Program-made: the position numbers and the translations under genes | The notes under the pieces: generated by a model | The model's database searches: none | The model's input: only the letters and a program-made list of their open reading frames with translations | Told to the model about the DNA's origin: nothing | Source: Clonostachys chloroleuca | Taxonomy: Eukaryota; Ascomycota; Sordariomycetes; Hypocreales; Bionectriaceae | Direction: 5' to 3' | Assembly (NCBI GenBank): GCA_037952775.1 | Contig: JBANAY010000003.1 | Span: 33,914,001-33,978,000, forward strand | Length of the DNA stretch: 64,000 bases | Shown here: one piece after another, positions 23,194-34,010 of the stretch | Numbering within the stretch: the stretch's first letter is position 1 | Layout: every line of letters begins with the position of its first letter

Positions 23194-25343
23194 TTATTCC
23201 TTATGACTTGGAATACCATCTGTCTCAGAGCTGCTGTTGCCAGAGTCCTCGTCTTCCTCGGGCTTTTCAGAACTAGGTCCTTCAACGTCTGCATCCTCAT
23301 CGCTGTCGATTGACATGGGGTCATCTGGTGTTGCCCCGTGGGCCGTGCCATTGGCATGTGCCTCACGCGCCGTGCTGATGCCGTTGGGCTGGCTCGATGT
23401 AAGAAACGCTGTCGGGTCTGTTGTTTCTACCGATGCCGCTGAGCCCGATAGACCGCCCATTTCCGAGAGGCGCACTCGCTTGCGAGGCGTGTCCGCCTGG
23501 GAAGATGTCGCTTCTGGCGTCCTTGTCCGTTGGGGAGTTCTGACTGCTGGCGTTCCTGTTGACCAGATGTTAGGATGATACTTTGCTCCGAATAATCGAC
23601 GCCGTTCTCCTTCTATCTCTTCGGGAGTTCTGTTCCCACGAAGTTTGATACCGTACTTCTTTCGGGTGGTACTCTGCCTTGTATTATAGCTGTTCTTTAG
23701 TTTGGTCAATCGATCGGTTCTCTCGGGTTCCGGCAGATCCAGGGCTTCCTGCATCAAAGCTCCATATTTCCTCTCTGACTCAGTTATCTCCTCTTCGAAT
23801 CTCTTTCGAGTGTCGGGATTAAGATGTGAAAAGAGTGATGCAGGGCTTGTATCCATTGGCGTTGTAGAATGCTTCACGGAGGCAGAGCCTGGTGTGTGAG
23901 CGACGGCTTTCATGGGCGTGGTCAGGTTGTGTGATGCCGCTGCGGGTGGCGTTTGCTGCCATTGACTGCTGGCTCCCTGGGACGTCTGAGCTTGGTTACG
24001 TGCAAGATATGCTTTCAGATGCGCCATAATCTTGTCCATGTCGCTGTCAGAATACGAACCACAGACTTCGCTCTTCTTATGATAGTATAGGCCCCCGCCG
24101 GAAGTGAAGAGGCGCCCACAGTGAGCGCAAATAGTTCTGTTCACATCATCCATGGAGAAGATTGTCCTACATGCCTCTTTTGCACGGTGCTACACCCTAG
24201 GTCAGACTTTTTTTTCTTAGGTACAAATGTTGTATTTCATCACTTACGAATGAGAGAGCTCCCAGTCCACTGCATGGCCGCTGACATTTCTCGCAGTGGA
24301 CAATTGAATTGGAGTTGGCCGCAGCGCTGGGAGACGACATGCGAGTGTCGGGCTGAGGAACATCAGCATGCGCTGCTGGTGGCGCCCCTCCGGGCCACGA
24401 GTTCGTCATCCACGGTCGTTGAGGTGTCGGGACGTTTGCTGGTAAGATGACTCCTTGAAGTGAGGGAATGACATGCTCCGGCTTGCCATTGTTTCTATCC
24501 TCCACAATGTCCGAGACGTCATACCCAAGCCGCTCCGCTCTAGCCAGGGCGTTAACCAGGCTTCTTGCCTCAATCGTTTCGAGTCGACGAGCTAGAGCCT
24601 TGTCAAGGAACTCTAAGCTGACTTTTGATATGAGAACATCCGCAACGCGGTCATAGTCTTCGGTGGTGCAGTGTCCTAAAATTTGTGGTAGTGAGCTCGT
24701 CACCATCTTGCCGCCAAAGTCTTGAATCGCCCTAGATAGAACACTTGGCGAGGCTTGATGCAGCATCGTGTTTAGCTAGTGAAATCGTTAGCTTGCCATG
24801 ATTTCAAACTGGGAAGGAAATGTATCATCGGCATAGCGTTTCCCAGACAAGATCTTTCAACGCGCCAATAACCCCAACTTACAATAAAGGCATTGTGAAA
24901 GTCCGAGCCAAGAAAACAAGACTGCCAATTGTCTCTCAGCACCTGACGGACAACCTGAGGGTTCGTCTCCTTGATGCGCCTTGAGAGCTGGGAGTAGTCA
25001 TCCGTCCCTTGCAGATCCATAGTCGCATGGGCATCGCCCTGATCAGGAGTGACCAACCTGCCCGAGGCCATGGGGGAGATCGATGTGTAGCTCCGGCCAC
25101 AGGAGATGGCTGGTGTGACCCGGGAGGAGCTGGGACGCTGGACAGTGTCGGAGATGCATGTGAGCTTGCTGGTTGCGATAGTGCCCGAGGCGGCACTGGT
25201 GGTGATGGCATTGCTCCTCTGGGACCTGCATGAGGGTATACACCATGATGAGCGCCAGGTGGCCCATTCATCTTGATTCCCGGAGCTTGCGAAGCCATTG
25301 GAGGCGGAGGGCGTGGAGCTACACCGGCAGGATTTGCCGCCAT
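23194..25343 (-). CDS. Protein with two tandem C2HC zinc fingers (one frameshift in the assembly)
   Basis: Three-exon gene: 25343-24883, 24775-24248 and 24189-23194, with GTAAGT-type donors at 24882 and 24247. The N-terminus is Pro/Ala-rich. A helical region follows (RRIKETNPQVVRQVLRDNW, then GKMVTSSLPQIL and ALARRLETIEARSLVNALA). Then come two identical-spacing fingers, C-x2-C-x12-H-x5-C, at about residues 315-337 and 351-373. The first is assembled across intron 2: CEKCQRPCSG lies before it and HRAKEAC after it, which confirms the splice. A coiled region, a basic stretch (PRKRVRLSE) and an acidic Ser/Glu/Asp tail complete about 661 residues. Exon 1 changes frame at the G5 run 25072-25076 (C5 on the coding strand); one extra C would join SPVAGATHRSPP to MASGRLVTP. 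A 62-nt intron with a poor GTGGCC donor is the alternative. I do not recognise the family; a nuclear, DNA- or protein-binding role is inferred. Confidence 0.72.
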
Positions 25344-26412
25344 CTTTTTATGAATGATGAAGGAGAAGTAGTCATAAAAATGGCGAATTTATGCAACTCT
25401 ACGCTCTCTGTGAGAAGGCGCGACTGATCTGCGACTTCGATTCCTTCCCTGAGGTGGAACAGTTCAGAGATGGTGCTATGTTGTCAAGAAAAGTTCTCTT
25501 ATCGGGAGCACGAAGGGAAATTATCCGACGCATGAACGTTACTCAAAGATAGAAAGGACTAGGGATAATTAACGAGAGTGCGGCTATCTTGAGCGCGTGC
25601 TGCCTCCAAGAACGCGCTCCTTCCGTGGGCGTGATGGGGCTAGATATTTTGCCAAATAAAGTGGGAAGGGACGAGGGTGGTTAGCAGATAAAATAAATAT
25701 ATCCCGCCTTAAACTTAAGGCCAAATTAACTTATTTGCCCCTCCAATATATAAAACATGATATCATTAATAAGCAATTATATCTAGACCCTCCTCACTTT
25801 CGTGTTTTAACTCCACTTTTTATATAAGTGCAACTGGACTTAGCATACATGCAAGCTAAACTGCTGCCATCCAATGAGGATTGTTAAATTCCAAATCTTC
25901 TGAAGGTAATGTGTGAGACGAATAAAGCTTATCCGGAACTGGGTCTTTGCTTTTCATACAACGTAAAGCAATGAGTGACACAGTTCTCAATCGTCTTATC
26001 TTGTCAATGACATGTCAAGTCTATCAATTGTCCAGCGCTTCGACGGTCGCCCTTCTGCCTGCAGAGTCGCAATGCGATGAGATCCGTACCATTCAGAGTG
26101 GACCACATCGACTTACCTTGATAGCAGAGAACCAAATAAAGCATTGAGATGATACCGAATTATTTACATGACATCGACGAGAAAGTACATCGGAGATTCA
26201 CTGGACTGTAGGAAGTTTGTAGTAATAGCATAGTTCTAATATATTTTTCCATCCCATACCAACAACATACAGGCCTATATTTACTTATATATACAACAGA
26301 ATTCGAGTGTACAAACAATCCATCATCCCCAGGAACAAGTCATACCAAATCAATTGGTATATGAACATTGTGTTAGATGTTTCCACCCTAATACTTCAAG
26401 GAAATTATCCAC
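25344..26412. other. AT-rich intergenic region
   Basis: About 1.1 kb between two minus-strand genes: promoter of the zinc-finger gene and 3' region of the AA9 gene. The part from about 25.68 to 25.93 kb is strongly AT-rich and includes the palindrome-like CTTAAACTTAAG. No ORF with support. Confidence 0.6.
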
Positions 26413-27519
26413 TTAGTGAACGTGGCGACGGAGCTTCTTGGAGGAGCGCTTGCTCTTGCAGACAGGGGCCTTAGTGGTCTGGGCGGGCTGAGAAGCGGTG
26501 CTGGTAGCAGTGGAGCTAGCAGCAGGGGCACTACCAGTTGAGAGAGTGAGGAAGTCACCTGAGGAAGCACCGGCCTGGGCAGCAGAGGAGGAAGCTGGTG
26601 CGGTGGTCTGGGCGGCAGAGGTAGGAGCAGCAGACGTAGAAGCAGCGGCAGAGGTAGGAACAGCGGCGGAAGAAGATCCAGCGGCGGAAGTTGGGCTAGA
26701 GCTGTCGCCGCCAGCAGGTGTGGCAGTTCCGGTTGCGGTGGCAGCGGAGGACGCCTGCTGAATAGCAGAAGCACCAGCAATCAGCGCAGGGCCAGGGATA
26801 GGGTAGCTGCTCACAGAGCCGTAGATGCTGAACAGAATACCAGCGTCGTTGGCAGTGTACAGCTCTGTGGCAGGAACACCCTCAGGGTTGGAAGTACCTG
26901 AACCAGTGATCTTCAGGTTGAAGCACTGGGGGTAGTTCTGGGCACCATTCGCGTTGCCACCGGAGTGAAGAGCAATGATCTCATGGCGGAGGACGTAGTT
27001 TCCTGGGGCAATGTCCGAAGGAATCTCGACCATCCATCCGAGGTTGTTATCGATGAGCTCATCAGCGGCGTAGACTCCAGGAGTGCTTGAACCATCAATG
27101 AGACCCGCCTCGGCGATCTTGAAGAACTTCAGGCTGGTCTTTTCAACAGTCTCACAACCAGCATCACCACAGTTCGCCAGATAATCAATAACAGGGCCCT
27201 TGTGAGATTCTGGCCATGTGTTCCAAGAGATGTACAATTTATCACCGGCAGCAACGGTGGCGTGGCCCTTGGCGTTGGTGCCATCCCTGTGGCAAACAAT
27301 ATCGCCGCTGCTGAAGGCATCAGGAGCAACGAATCCCAGATCCGTTGCGGAGGTGCCCCAGCCAATAACAGTAGGAGGGTTTGCCTGGTAAGGAGCGGAG
27401 GTCACATCGTAACCGGCATAGTAGACACCGTTGACGGTGAGACCCTTAGCATAGCCGTGGGCAGAGACGGCGACAGCGCCAGCAAGGGCGGAAGCAAGAA
27501 CTCGAGCAGCAGAAGGCAT
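26413..27519 (-). CDS. AA9 lytic polysaccharide monooxygenase (formerly GH61)
   Basis: Secreted copper monooxygenase that oxidatively cleaves cellulose or related beta-glucans. Single exon, 368 residues. A 20-residue signal peptide ends ...VSA so that the mature protein begins His21-Gly-Tyr, the first ligand of the copper histidine brace. The second brace His is in WPESHKGP (His106), and IIALHSGG (His185) and QNYPQC (axial Tyr196) complete the active-site motifs. Cys pairs typical of AA9 (Cys76 with Cys199; Cys117/Cys121) are present. After the catalytic domain (to about residue 245) comes a Ser/Ala/Thr-rich linker of about 100 residues and a basic tail (CKSKRSSKKLRRHVH) instead of a CBM1. 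Regioselectivity cannot be read from the sequence. Expression is probably induced by plant polymers, as usual for the family. Confidence 0.96.
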   Translation of the reverse strand: MPSAARVLASALAGAVAVSAHGYAKGLTVNGVYYAGYDVTSAPYQANPPTVIGWGTSATDLGFVAPDAFSSGDIVCHRDGTNAKGHATVAAGDKLYISWNTWPESHKGPVIDYLANCGDAGCETVEKTSLKFFKIAEAGLIDGSSTPGVYAADELIDNNLGWMVEIPSDIAPGNYVLRHEIIALHSGGNANGAQNYPQCFNLKITGSGTSNPEGVPATELYTANDAGILFSIYGSVSSYPIPGPALIAGASAIQQASSAATATGTATPAGGDSSSPTSAAGSSSAAVPTSAAASTSAAPTSAAQTTAPASSSAAQAGASSGDFLTLSTGSAPAASSTATSTASQPAQTTKAPVCKSKRSSKKLRRHVH

Positions 27520-29438
27520 TTTGTCGGTTTGAAGTCGAAGATGTCACAATCGATGGACGGTTTCGGTTGGAAGTTTGTTTGTACTTTGTTGGTGATCCGG
27601 CTAGCGGTTCGATGAAACGTGCAAGTGAGTGAAAGTGGGACTTCAGTCAATGAAGTGAATGAATGAATGAAATGTCTTGGATTGCAAGAGCAACAAGAGA
27701 ATGAATTGAAAGCTGTTGTATAAGCCTGAGGAGGAAGAGAGAAGAAAACTTCAGACGACGGACCAGAGGGCACGTCTTATACTCGTCGTTGAAACAGCCA
27801 TCTACAAGATTCTGCGGGCCATGATCCACTTGGGGCGGACCAGGTCCCCTCGCATGGCAACTCTGCATGCAGAGCGGCGAGTGAGCGGGCGCTTGACAGA
27901 TGAGGATTTGGTGGACGGTAGATACAAGGGTAAGGTAAAGAGGGCGGATCGCGACCTGAGGGTTATTTCTCACAGATGACGCCAAGCGCTCCCATCCCTT
28001 CTAGACTCTTTTGCGCAGATAGAGTTGTCTTTTCTCCCGATCCTGATATACTATGGAGATGGCCCAGGAGAATATCATCGGCCATCTGGAGAATTCTACG
28101 GCGAGATGAATCGAATCTGTGAAAAAGTGTCCGTCAGATTCAATAATCGCCATAAAGCCATGGCCACTGAAATGACGACCACGCGATAAAGCCGCATGAG
28201 AAGACCACTTGCACTCATCACAGTGATGGCGTCAGCTCCTGTCAGCTCTTTTCGAAAAGTTGATTCCAGGGGGAGCGGCTACAGCACCTGAAACTCTTCA
28301 GGTGGTGACGATAGGAGAACATGGGAGTTCGGGTTGAAACCAATCTCGACCTCCTTGAGAAATGAAGGCTGCTGCCAGTCGGTTCTAAGCCCCTGCAGCC
28401 TTGGCCAGGACGGTGGGACCCCTGTGCCTGGACTTGTTCGGATCTGGTTGGGACCTGAAGGAACAGCCCTGCAACAACGTTATCTGGAACTGCCTAATAA
28501 CCGGAACTTTGATCCTCCGTCCAATCCAGTCTTGAGTGCAGCGGCAGTGGGGGCCAGGAGAGGACGAAGCGAGGGGAAAGGCGGTATTAGGCAGGCGCGG
28601 CCGTTGGTTCTTACTTCTAAGCGCTCACGGTATTATTGTGCAGAAGGAGCTGCTCGGCCTGCTCCTGGCCAGAAGACGGACGTTCCAGGCGGTGGGAGGT
28701 GGTGCCTTGCTCCGGTAGCGGTCCATATTTCTGAGACGCCACGACGTCCCCGCATGCTCGGTACCCGGCCACTACTGCTAATTAGCGCTAAAGAATGCGC
28801 CTTAGTGCCACGAAGGGTAGCAACCTCCGTCGCTTCTTCAATTTCGCCAAGCGTGAAACGGTTACTTCTACCCTTTGGACCCCATTTCGCCATCAGATCA
28901 GGATTGGGTGTTCTGCTGATGAGTCGGTGGACCAAACCGGACGCTGTTATTCCAACCATGGTCATCACCGCTCGCGGCAAGATGGGTCCTTCCTGGGCAT
29001 GTCAGCAGGCCTAATCACGTCGAATCGCTTTGTTGTCATAGAACCCTGTTATTGCCTAGGATGGCAATTTCCGGATTTTCTCTTGTCTCGAAACTTGCAT
29101 GCGGTGTCGAGCCATACTTGCATGCGTGCACTCACATTGGGTTAGTCTTCCCATGCTCGATGGCAAAAATCAGGGCGGGAACAGAGCTGGTCCTCTAAGA
29201 CTTCGTGCCTGGTCGTAGAAAGGGGGATATGTGGTGAGAATGAAGTATACCCACGTGCTACAGGCTTAAAAGAATACTTACCATATGGCATAGGTTTGTT
29301 TAGATCGACACGGTGTTACATGAAAAACGATGCTCTTGCTCTTCCAGCTCATGTATTATACATTAGTAAGTAAGGTGATCTGGCTTTTCATACTATCTGA
29401 TGGTCTGTTTGTTTAAAATAAGAACCCATATTCCTTCG
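27520..29438. other. Intergenic region
   Basis: About 1.9 kb: AA9 promoter and leader (27.5-28.0 kb), then sequence without a credible gene. A 226-residue plus-strand frame (28334-29014) is low-complexity, lacks any domain and overlaps equally long frames in other phases. Confidence 0.55.
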
Positions 29439-30029
29439 TCAAGTCCGCCGTGGGTTCACAAATCGAAGCTCGTCTATTCCGTCCTCACAACGTAGCCCGG
29501 GGGATGGATTCCAAAATTTGTAGAAAATTTCATCCGAACGCCCGGGAAACTGGCGTGCCAATCTTCTCAGAAGTACATTCACCGGCTGCCACCAGTCACA
29601 GTGGAGTTTGATGCTTCGAAGCCGACCAGATGAATCATGAGCAAGGATTGCCCGGCGAGGTTGTTCCGGTTCTTGCCTAAAGAACCGTACCCGCATTGGT
29701 TTCTTGATGCCGATCTGGGTCAGTCGTTTGTCGATGATTTTCCGCCGTTGTTCCACCAGGTATGAGTATCTGGTCTCCCACGCCTTGTCGTTCCACGTGG
29801 AGATTCCCTGGTGGCATGTCCTTAACTGGGGGTAGCCAGGTAGGCCGACGATATTTAGATTGACGGCCTTTTTGTGGTTCTCTCTCCAGGCTCTCAGGCC
29901 ATCGTCGGAGTGGTTGATTTTCCTCTCGAACGGTACGATCAATTCATCGAACCTTATGAGCGTCCTCAAGGCTATGATTACAGTCGTAGCGGGCTCTATA
30001 GGCAGGCCTCCGAAGTCGCGGAATAACAT
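29439..30029 (-). CDS. Uncharacterised protein (about 196 aa)
   Basis: Intronless minus-strand frame with protein-like composition, from ATG at 30029 to a stop at 29439. The C-terminal half has alternating charged and aromatic segments (KKPMRVRFFRQEPEQPRRA, IKLHCDWWQPVNVLLRRLA and FYKFWNPSPG). I do not recognise a family; no signal peptide or membrane segment is visible. The frame stays open further upstream, encoding KFIKQEEGYEPGIPSHVPPF, but has no in-frame ATG. The ATG at 30138 (MDFIKQE) is one phase off because of a 13-nt sequence repeated with 16-nt spacing at 30101-30129; without one unit it would be in frame. The true N-terminus may therefore lie at 30138. Confidence 0.55.
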   Translation of the reverse strand: MLFRDFGGLPIEPATTVIIALRTLIRFDELIVPFERKINHSDDGLRAWRENHKKAVNLNIVGLPGYPQLRTCHQGISTWNDKAWETRYSYLVEQRRKIIDKRLTQIGIKKPMRVRFFRQEPEQPRRAILAHDSSGRLRSIKLHCDWWQPVNVLLRRLARQFPGRSDEIFYKFWNPSPGLRCEDGIDELRFVNPRRT

Positions 30030-31013
30030 TGTAAATTTGGTGTCTTCGTCATTCCATGGAAATGGTGGCACGTGAGATGGGATGCCGGGCTCATATCCTT
30101 CTTCTTGCTTGATGAACTTCTTGCTTGATAAAGTCCATGATCGAAAATTGGTAGGACCAGTAGAGCGGTGTTGGCGGTGAGTGTGAACAATAGCAAGGCT
30201 GGAAATGTAGATTTAGCGGGAATCGCCGTGAGTAGCTGAGAGGAGAGGATGTAGATGGTGTGGGTATTTCTTTTGCATCGCCCCTGGCGGAGACGGAAGG
30301 CTCGCTTTCATTTTGTCAATCGACATTATAAGTCTAATTGAATAAAACGATTCTCAGCTTGAAGAGATTCTTTCGTCATTTAGTAAATGGATTGCGAGTA
30401 GGCAGTTGCGAGCTTCTAGGCAGGCAGGAACGATGGAGGGTTCAAGTCTCTGCCCTGGCTATCTTCGATGCCTAAATCGGCGCTGTCCTTGAATTGGCCG
30501 ACGGCCAACAGCGTCGACATCAATTGAAGAAATCATTGTGATGATTTGAGGTTGTAAAATCGTCGGTTACTAGGTTTATCTTTTGTACGTTGGTCAAATG
30601 CTATAATCACCACCGGCAGCATTTATGGAATAACTTCAACTACTCCAGGCTCGGTCGTCTTATGCGGATGCTATGGAGTAAGGACTGAAACTCCGGACTA
30701 TGCAGGAAGAAACATCTCGCGATCGAGAGAATAAACTAGAAGGTGGTCATAGACAGATTGGAAGATATTTACTTACTAGTGGTTGTATAGCTTGTTCCTC
30801 AACACGGGCACTTAGGGTAGGTAGTTGAATTCACTTGAGTAGATGGCAGCAAAAAGTCGGCGTGATAGTAGGAAAGAAGATTGAGAGAGAAAGTTATTTT
30901 GAAATATTGATATTAATCTGGCGGCCCATAGTTAATAATTCTCATATCTCATATTATTGATAACGTTATTGTTTTGTTCTATGTACTCATACAGGGTATC
31001 ACGACGTCACATC
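30030..31013. other. Intergenic region
   Basis: About 1 kb between two minus-strand genes: probable promoter of the 196-residue protein gene and 3' region of the annexin gene. It includes the 16-nt duplication and one GGGTAGGTAG tract near 30815. No gene seen. Confidence 0.55.
30101..30129 (-). repeat. Imperfect 16-nt tandem duplication
   Basis: CTTCTTGCTTGAT occurs at 30101-30113 and again at 30117-30129, a period of 16 nt. On the minus strand it repeats codons for FIKQE and shifts the frame between the ATG at 30138 and the downstream ORF. Confidence 0.8.
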
Positions 31014-32538
31014 TCACTCTCCAATAATCGCAAGCATGAGTCGCTGATAGTCCCCGGAAGTCTCCCCCTTTACCCGACTAGCAAGACTTCTGCGATATCG
31101 TTGCTGGTATGCTGCCTTGACGTTGGCCAGGAAGTTTCTATCCCAGTGGAAGCGAACGAGGCGAGACACAAGCAGATGGTCCTTGGTTCCCATGCCGGCC
31201 ATAGATTCTTCTAGCAACACAGCGGCGTGCATGTACTTGTCCACCGCGTAGCGAAGTTGGTGGAGTAGGGCGTCTTTCATGTGGCCTGAGAATTCCTGCT
31301 GAGAAAGTTAGAATATGGGGTTAATGTTGGGACTAGGAGGGTCAACTCACGCTCTTGATGACATCATCAAAGTCCTTCCTGAATCTCTGCTTATATGAGT
31401 GCGCAATGGCTCTGATTTGGTCATTGTTCCTCGAGGAGAGGATACTGCAGACCAAGAGCTCGTCTGTGCCCATCTTTCCTTCGGTTGCCTTGTAGAGTTG
31501 CAAAACATCGTCCTCCACTTGTTGCTGGTTCACAGGTGCCATGTCCTCCGCCCGGTTTGCGGCCAAGACCATGACGAAATGTCTCTCAGTCTTCATACTT
31601 AGATCGCCCTTGACGACGTCTTCGAGGCTTCGGTTGAATGTTTTGTAGTAGGCACTCTTGATGGCCTTCAGATCGGCATTCGACCGGGACAGGAGGACAT
31701 CGTTGAGTATGACTTCTTTCGTTCCTGGTCCATCCATGGCCTCGTGTAGAAGGTAGACATCGGCCAGCAAGGGGCCTCGGCCCAATTGCAGCAAGCCCTT
31801 TTGAAGCCATCCGCTTGTTTCGCCCTTCATGTCTTGCACAAGGTTTCGGTTAAAGTCGCGCTCGAAGGCTGAGCGAATGTACTCGATTTGATGCGGGTCC
31901 TTGTCGCACAGGACTCGGATGAGTGTCTTCTCGTCTGTTCCGAATCCCTTCATCGCGGCACGAAGTGACTTGGCGTCAGCTCCACCGTCCCATTGGATAA
32001 TCTGGGGAGGGCCGTAGCCCGGTGATGCAGGCGTTGGAGGGACAGCTGAAGAACCATATGGGGCTCCCGGGTGTCCTCCCGGTGGTGCACCTGGCGGCGC
32101 GCCGTAGTGACCACTGGGAGCTGGGGAATGACCATATTGTTGCGGTGGGGGCCCTGAAGGTGCGCCGTATGGTCCAGGAGGGGCACCATATTGTTGTGGG
32201 GGAGGCTGGCCGTATGGTGGCTGGTGGTAACCTTGAGGAGGATACTGGCCTTGATGTTGCGGAGGATAATGACCTTGGCCTTGTGGAGGGTAGTAGCCTT
32301 GGGGCGGTGGCGCGTGAGGAGGCTGCTGATAGTAGCCACCCTGCTGCTGGGGAGGATACTGGCCATGAGGAGGTGGGTAATGGCCTTGGGGAGGTGGTGG
32401 CTGTCCATAGCCCTGGGGAGGGGGAGGTTCTATGATATAAGACCAGTCAGCCACGCGAGTTTGGGATTGTAGATCAGTGTCTGGGAGGGGTAGCAACTTA
32501 CGGCCGTACGGCGGCTGGCCGTATCCGTGGTAAGACAT
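31014..32538 (-). CDS. Annexin, fungal type (annexin XIV/C1-like)
   Basis: Calcium-dependent phospholipid-binding protein. The model has three exons: 32538-32502, 32429-31351 and 31298-31014, giving 466 residues. The first intron (72 nt, GTAAGT donor) is a multiple of three and contains no stop, so an unspliced reading would add 24 spurious residues. Splicing restores the repeat PYGQPPPPQGYGQ. Residues 1 to about 170 are a Pro/Gln/Tyr/Gly-rich tail. Four annexin repeats follow, marked by GFGTDE, GPGTKE, KMGTDE and GMGTKD loops. Repeats 1 and 4 end in KGETSG, typical of type II calcium-site helices; repeat 3 runs into the last exon as EFSGHMKDAL. The last intron has a tandem CAGCAG acceptor, so one Gln may be optional. 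The role is probably membrane organisation or exocytosis; annexin mutants in fungi usually have mild phenotypes. Confidence 0.94.
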
Positions 32539-34010
32539 GACTTAATCGATATTAGTAGTGATTGCGCAGCGAGAGGATACTTTGTACAGGATGGGCTGTT
32601 TTCACTCAGTAAGCTTGAGAGGTGTTGCTCTGGGCGCGGAACGGGCTCAGCATGAGCAGAACCGCGAGCTGGCAGATGCGAACCATCGACTAAATATTTA
32701 GGTGGGCAGTGGGCTGTGCGATGTTTGTGACGCGTGATCAGTGGCGGGGTGCGCCTAATCGGACATAGACGTCATCTAAACCGGTGCGTGGCGGTGCGCC
32801 TAATGGGTAATGGGATGGGCGGTGCTTGGTAGCAATTGCATGCACGCGAAATTGGCCACACAGACATTTTCTGGCGACTGGCCGTGTCGGATTCATTGCC
32901 AGGTAGACGGTGGTATCATGACTGAATATTTTGCCTGTTTCTCTAGACGGGCAGGGATTGAACTGGCTTGACAGATGCCACCTGATGACGCTCTCTCTTG
33001 GGCCAGGGTGGACGCGTTGGTTCAGGCCTGCCTAAGACCCAGGAGCGAAATAGACTGATCGAGATGCGTCTAATAACAATCGTGTGAATCCGCAGAGTAC
33101 TACTGAGGTGCTTCTGCTAGTGCCCGACTTTAACACCATCAAGGTTGTGTCGTGATGGAGCTGTCTGCAAAAATTGACACAGATAAACCGCGTCCGAACA
33201 CCCGGCGCTGATCGGACCGCCCCGCATTCCAGAAAGATTGAACATGACGCTTGGTCCAGGCAGTCAGCCTTACTGGGTGCGGCTTCCAACTCAATGCCTG
33301 TCCGTCTTCCACCATTAGATACCTACCAGGAGGCATGCTACTCTTAACATAGATGGCATGGGACATGCATCGCCGCTCGCCTTATCAGCAGTGAATTGGA
33401 CTTGCCATGGATCTGATGCACAGGAATTGATGTCCTGCAGAAGCTTGTGGGGCGCAGATAAATCCAGACTTTAGGGGTCGTGGCATGGAAGCTTTCCATT
33501 AAGGTGGCTGGTGAAATGGCCCCATCAAAGCCACCCATCAAACGCGTTGGCTTGCCGCCTGTGTGTCCTGGGCCAGGCACCTGCTGCTGCTGAACGTGCT
33601 AGGATCGGGCCCCCCCTTGCACAGTGGATACTCAGGCACCTCTGGTGGTGCAGGCACTAACCCCTGGCGCTGGCCAATGGACGCGACACCCGGGAGCTTA
33701 ATTTTATCCACCCAACCACCACATATTCGCCCGTCTCAGTGGCACCAGCCTCCAGCTTTTTGGTGTATTGAAAATGGCCTGCATCTGCACGCTCCCGCAG
33801 TGGAAGGGTTCTGTTCTCTGTGCAAATCTACTGGCTGAAACTCATATCGATCACCAATACTGTTCGTTTCATTCGGCTGATCATTTATGTGCATGATTTA
33901 TTTTTCGGCTGAAGTTTTGCATTTCAATTGCTGACGGTGGCTTGAGACGGACGGGGCATCTTCCTCTACTTACACGCACCCTCACACCAACGAGACTGAG
34001 AAGCTTCAAG
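32539..34010. other. Divergent intergenic region
   Basis: About 1.5 kb between the divergent annexin and Ser/Thr-rich protein genes; holds both promoters. No supported ORF. Confidence 0.55.

Noticed and set aside
28334..29014. 226-residue plus-strand ORF
   Set aside because: No domain; comparable frames overlap in both strands; no leader or splicing signals.
30069..30071. GTG as start codon of the 29439 gene
   Set aside because: Nuclear fungal genes rarely start at GTG; the first in-frame ATG is at 30029, and ATG 30138 is out of frame because of a duplication.
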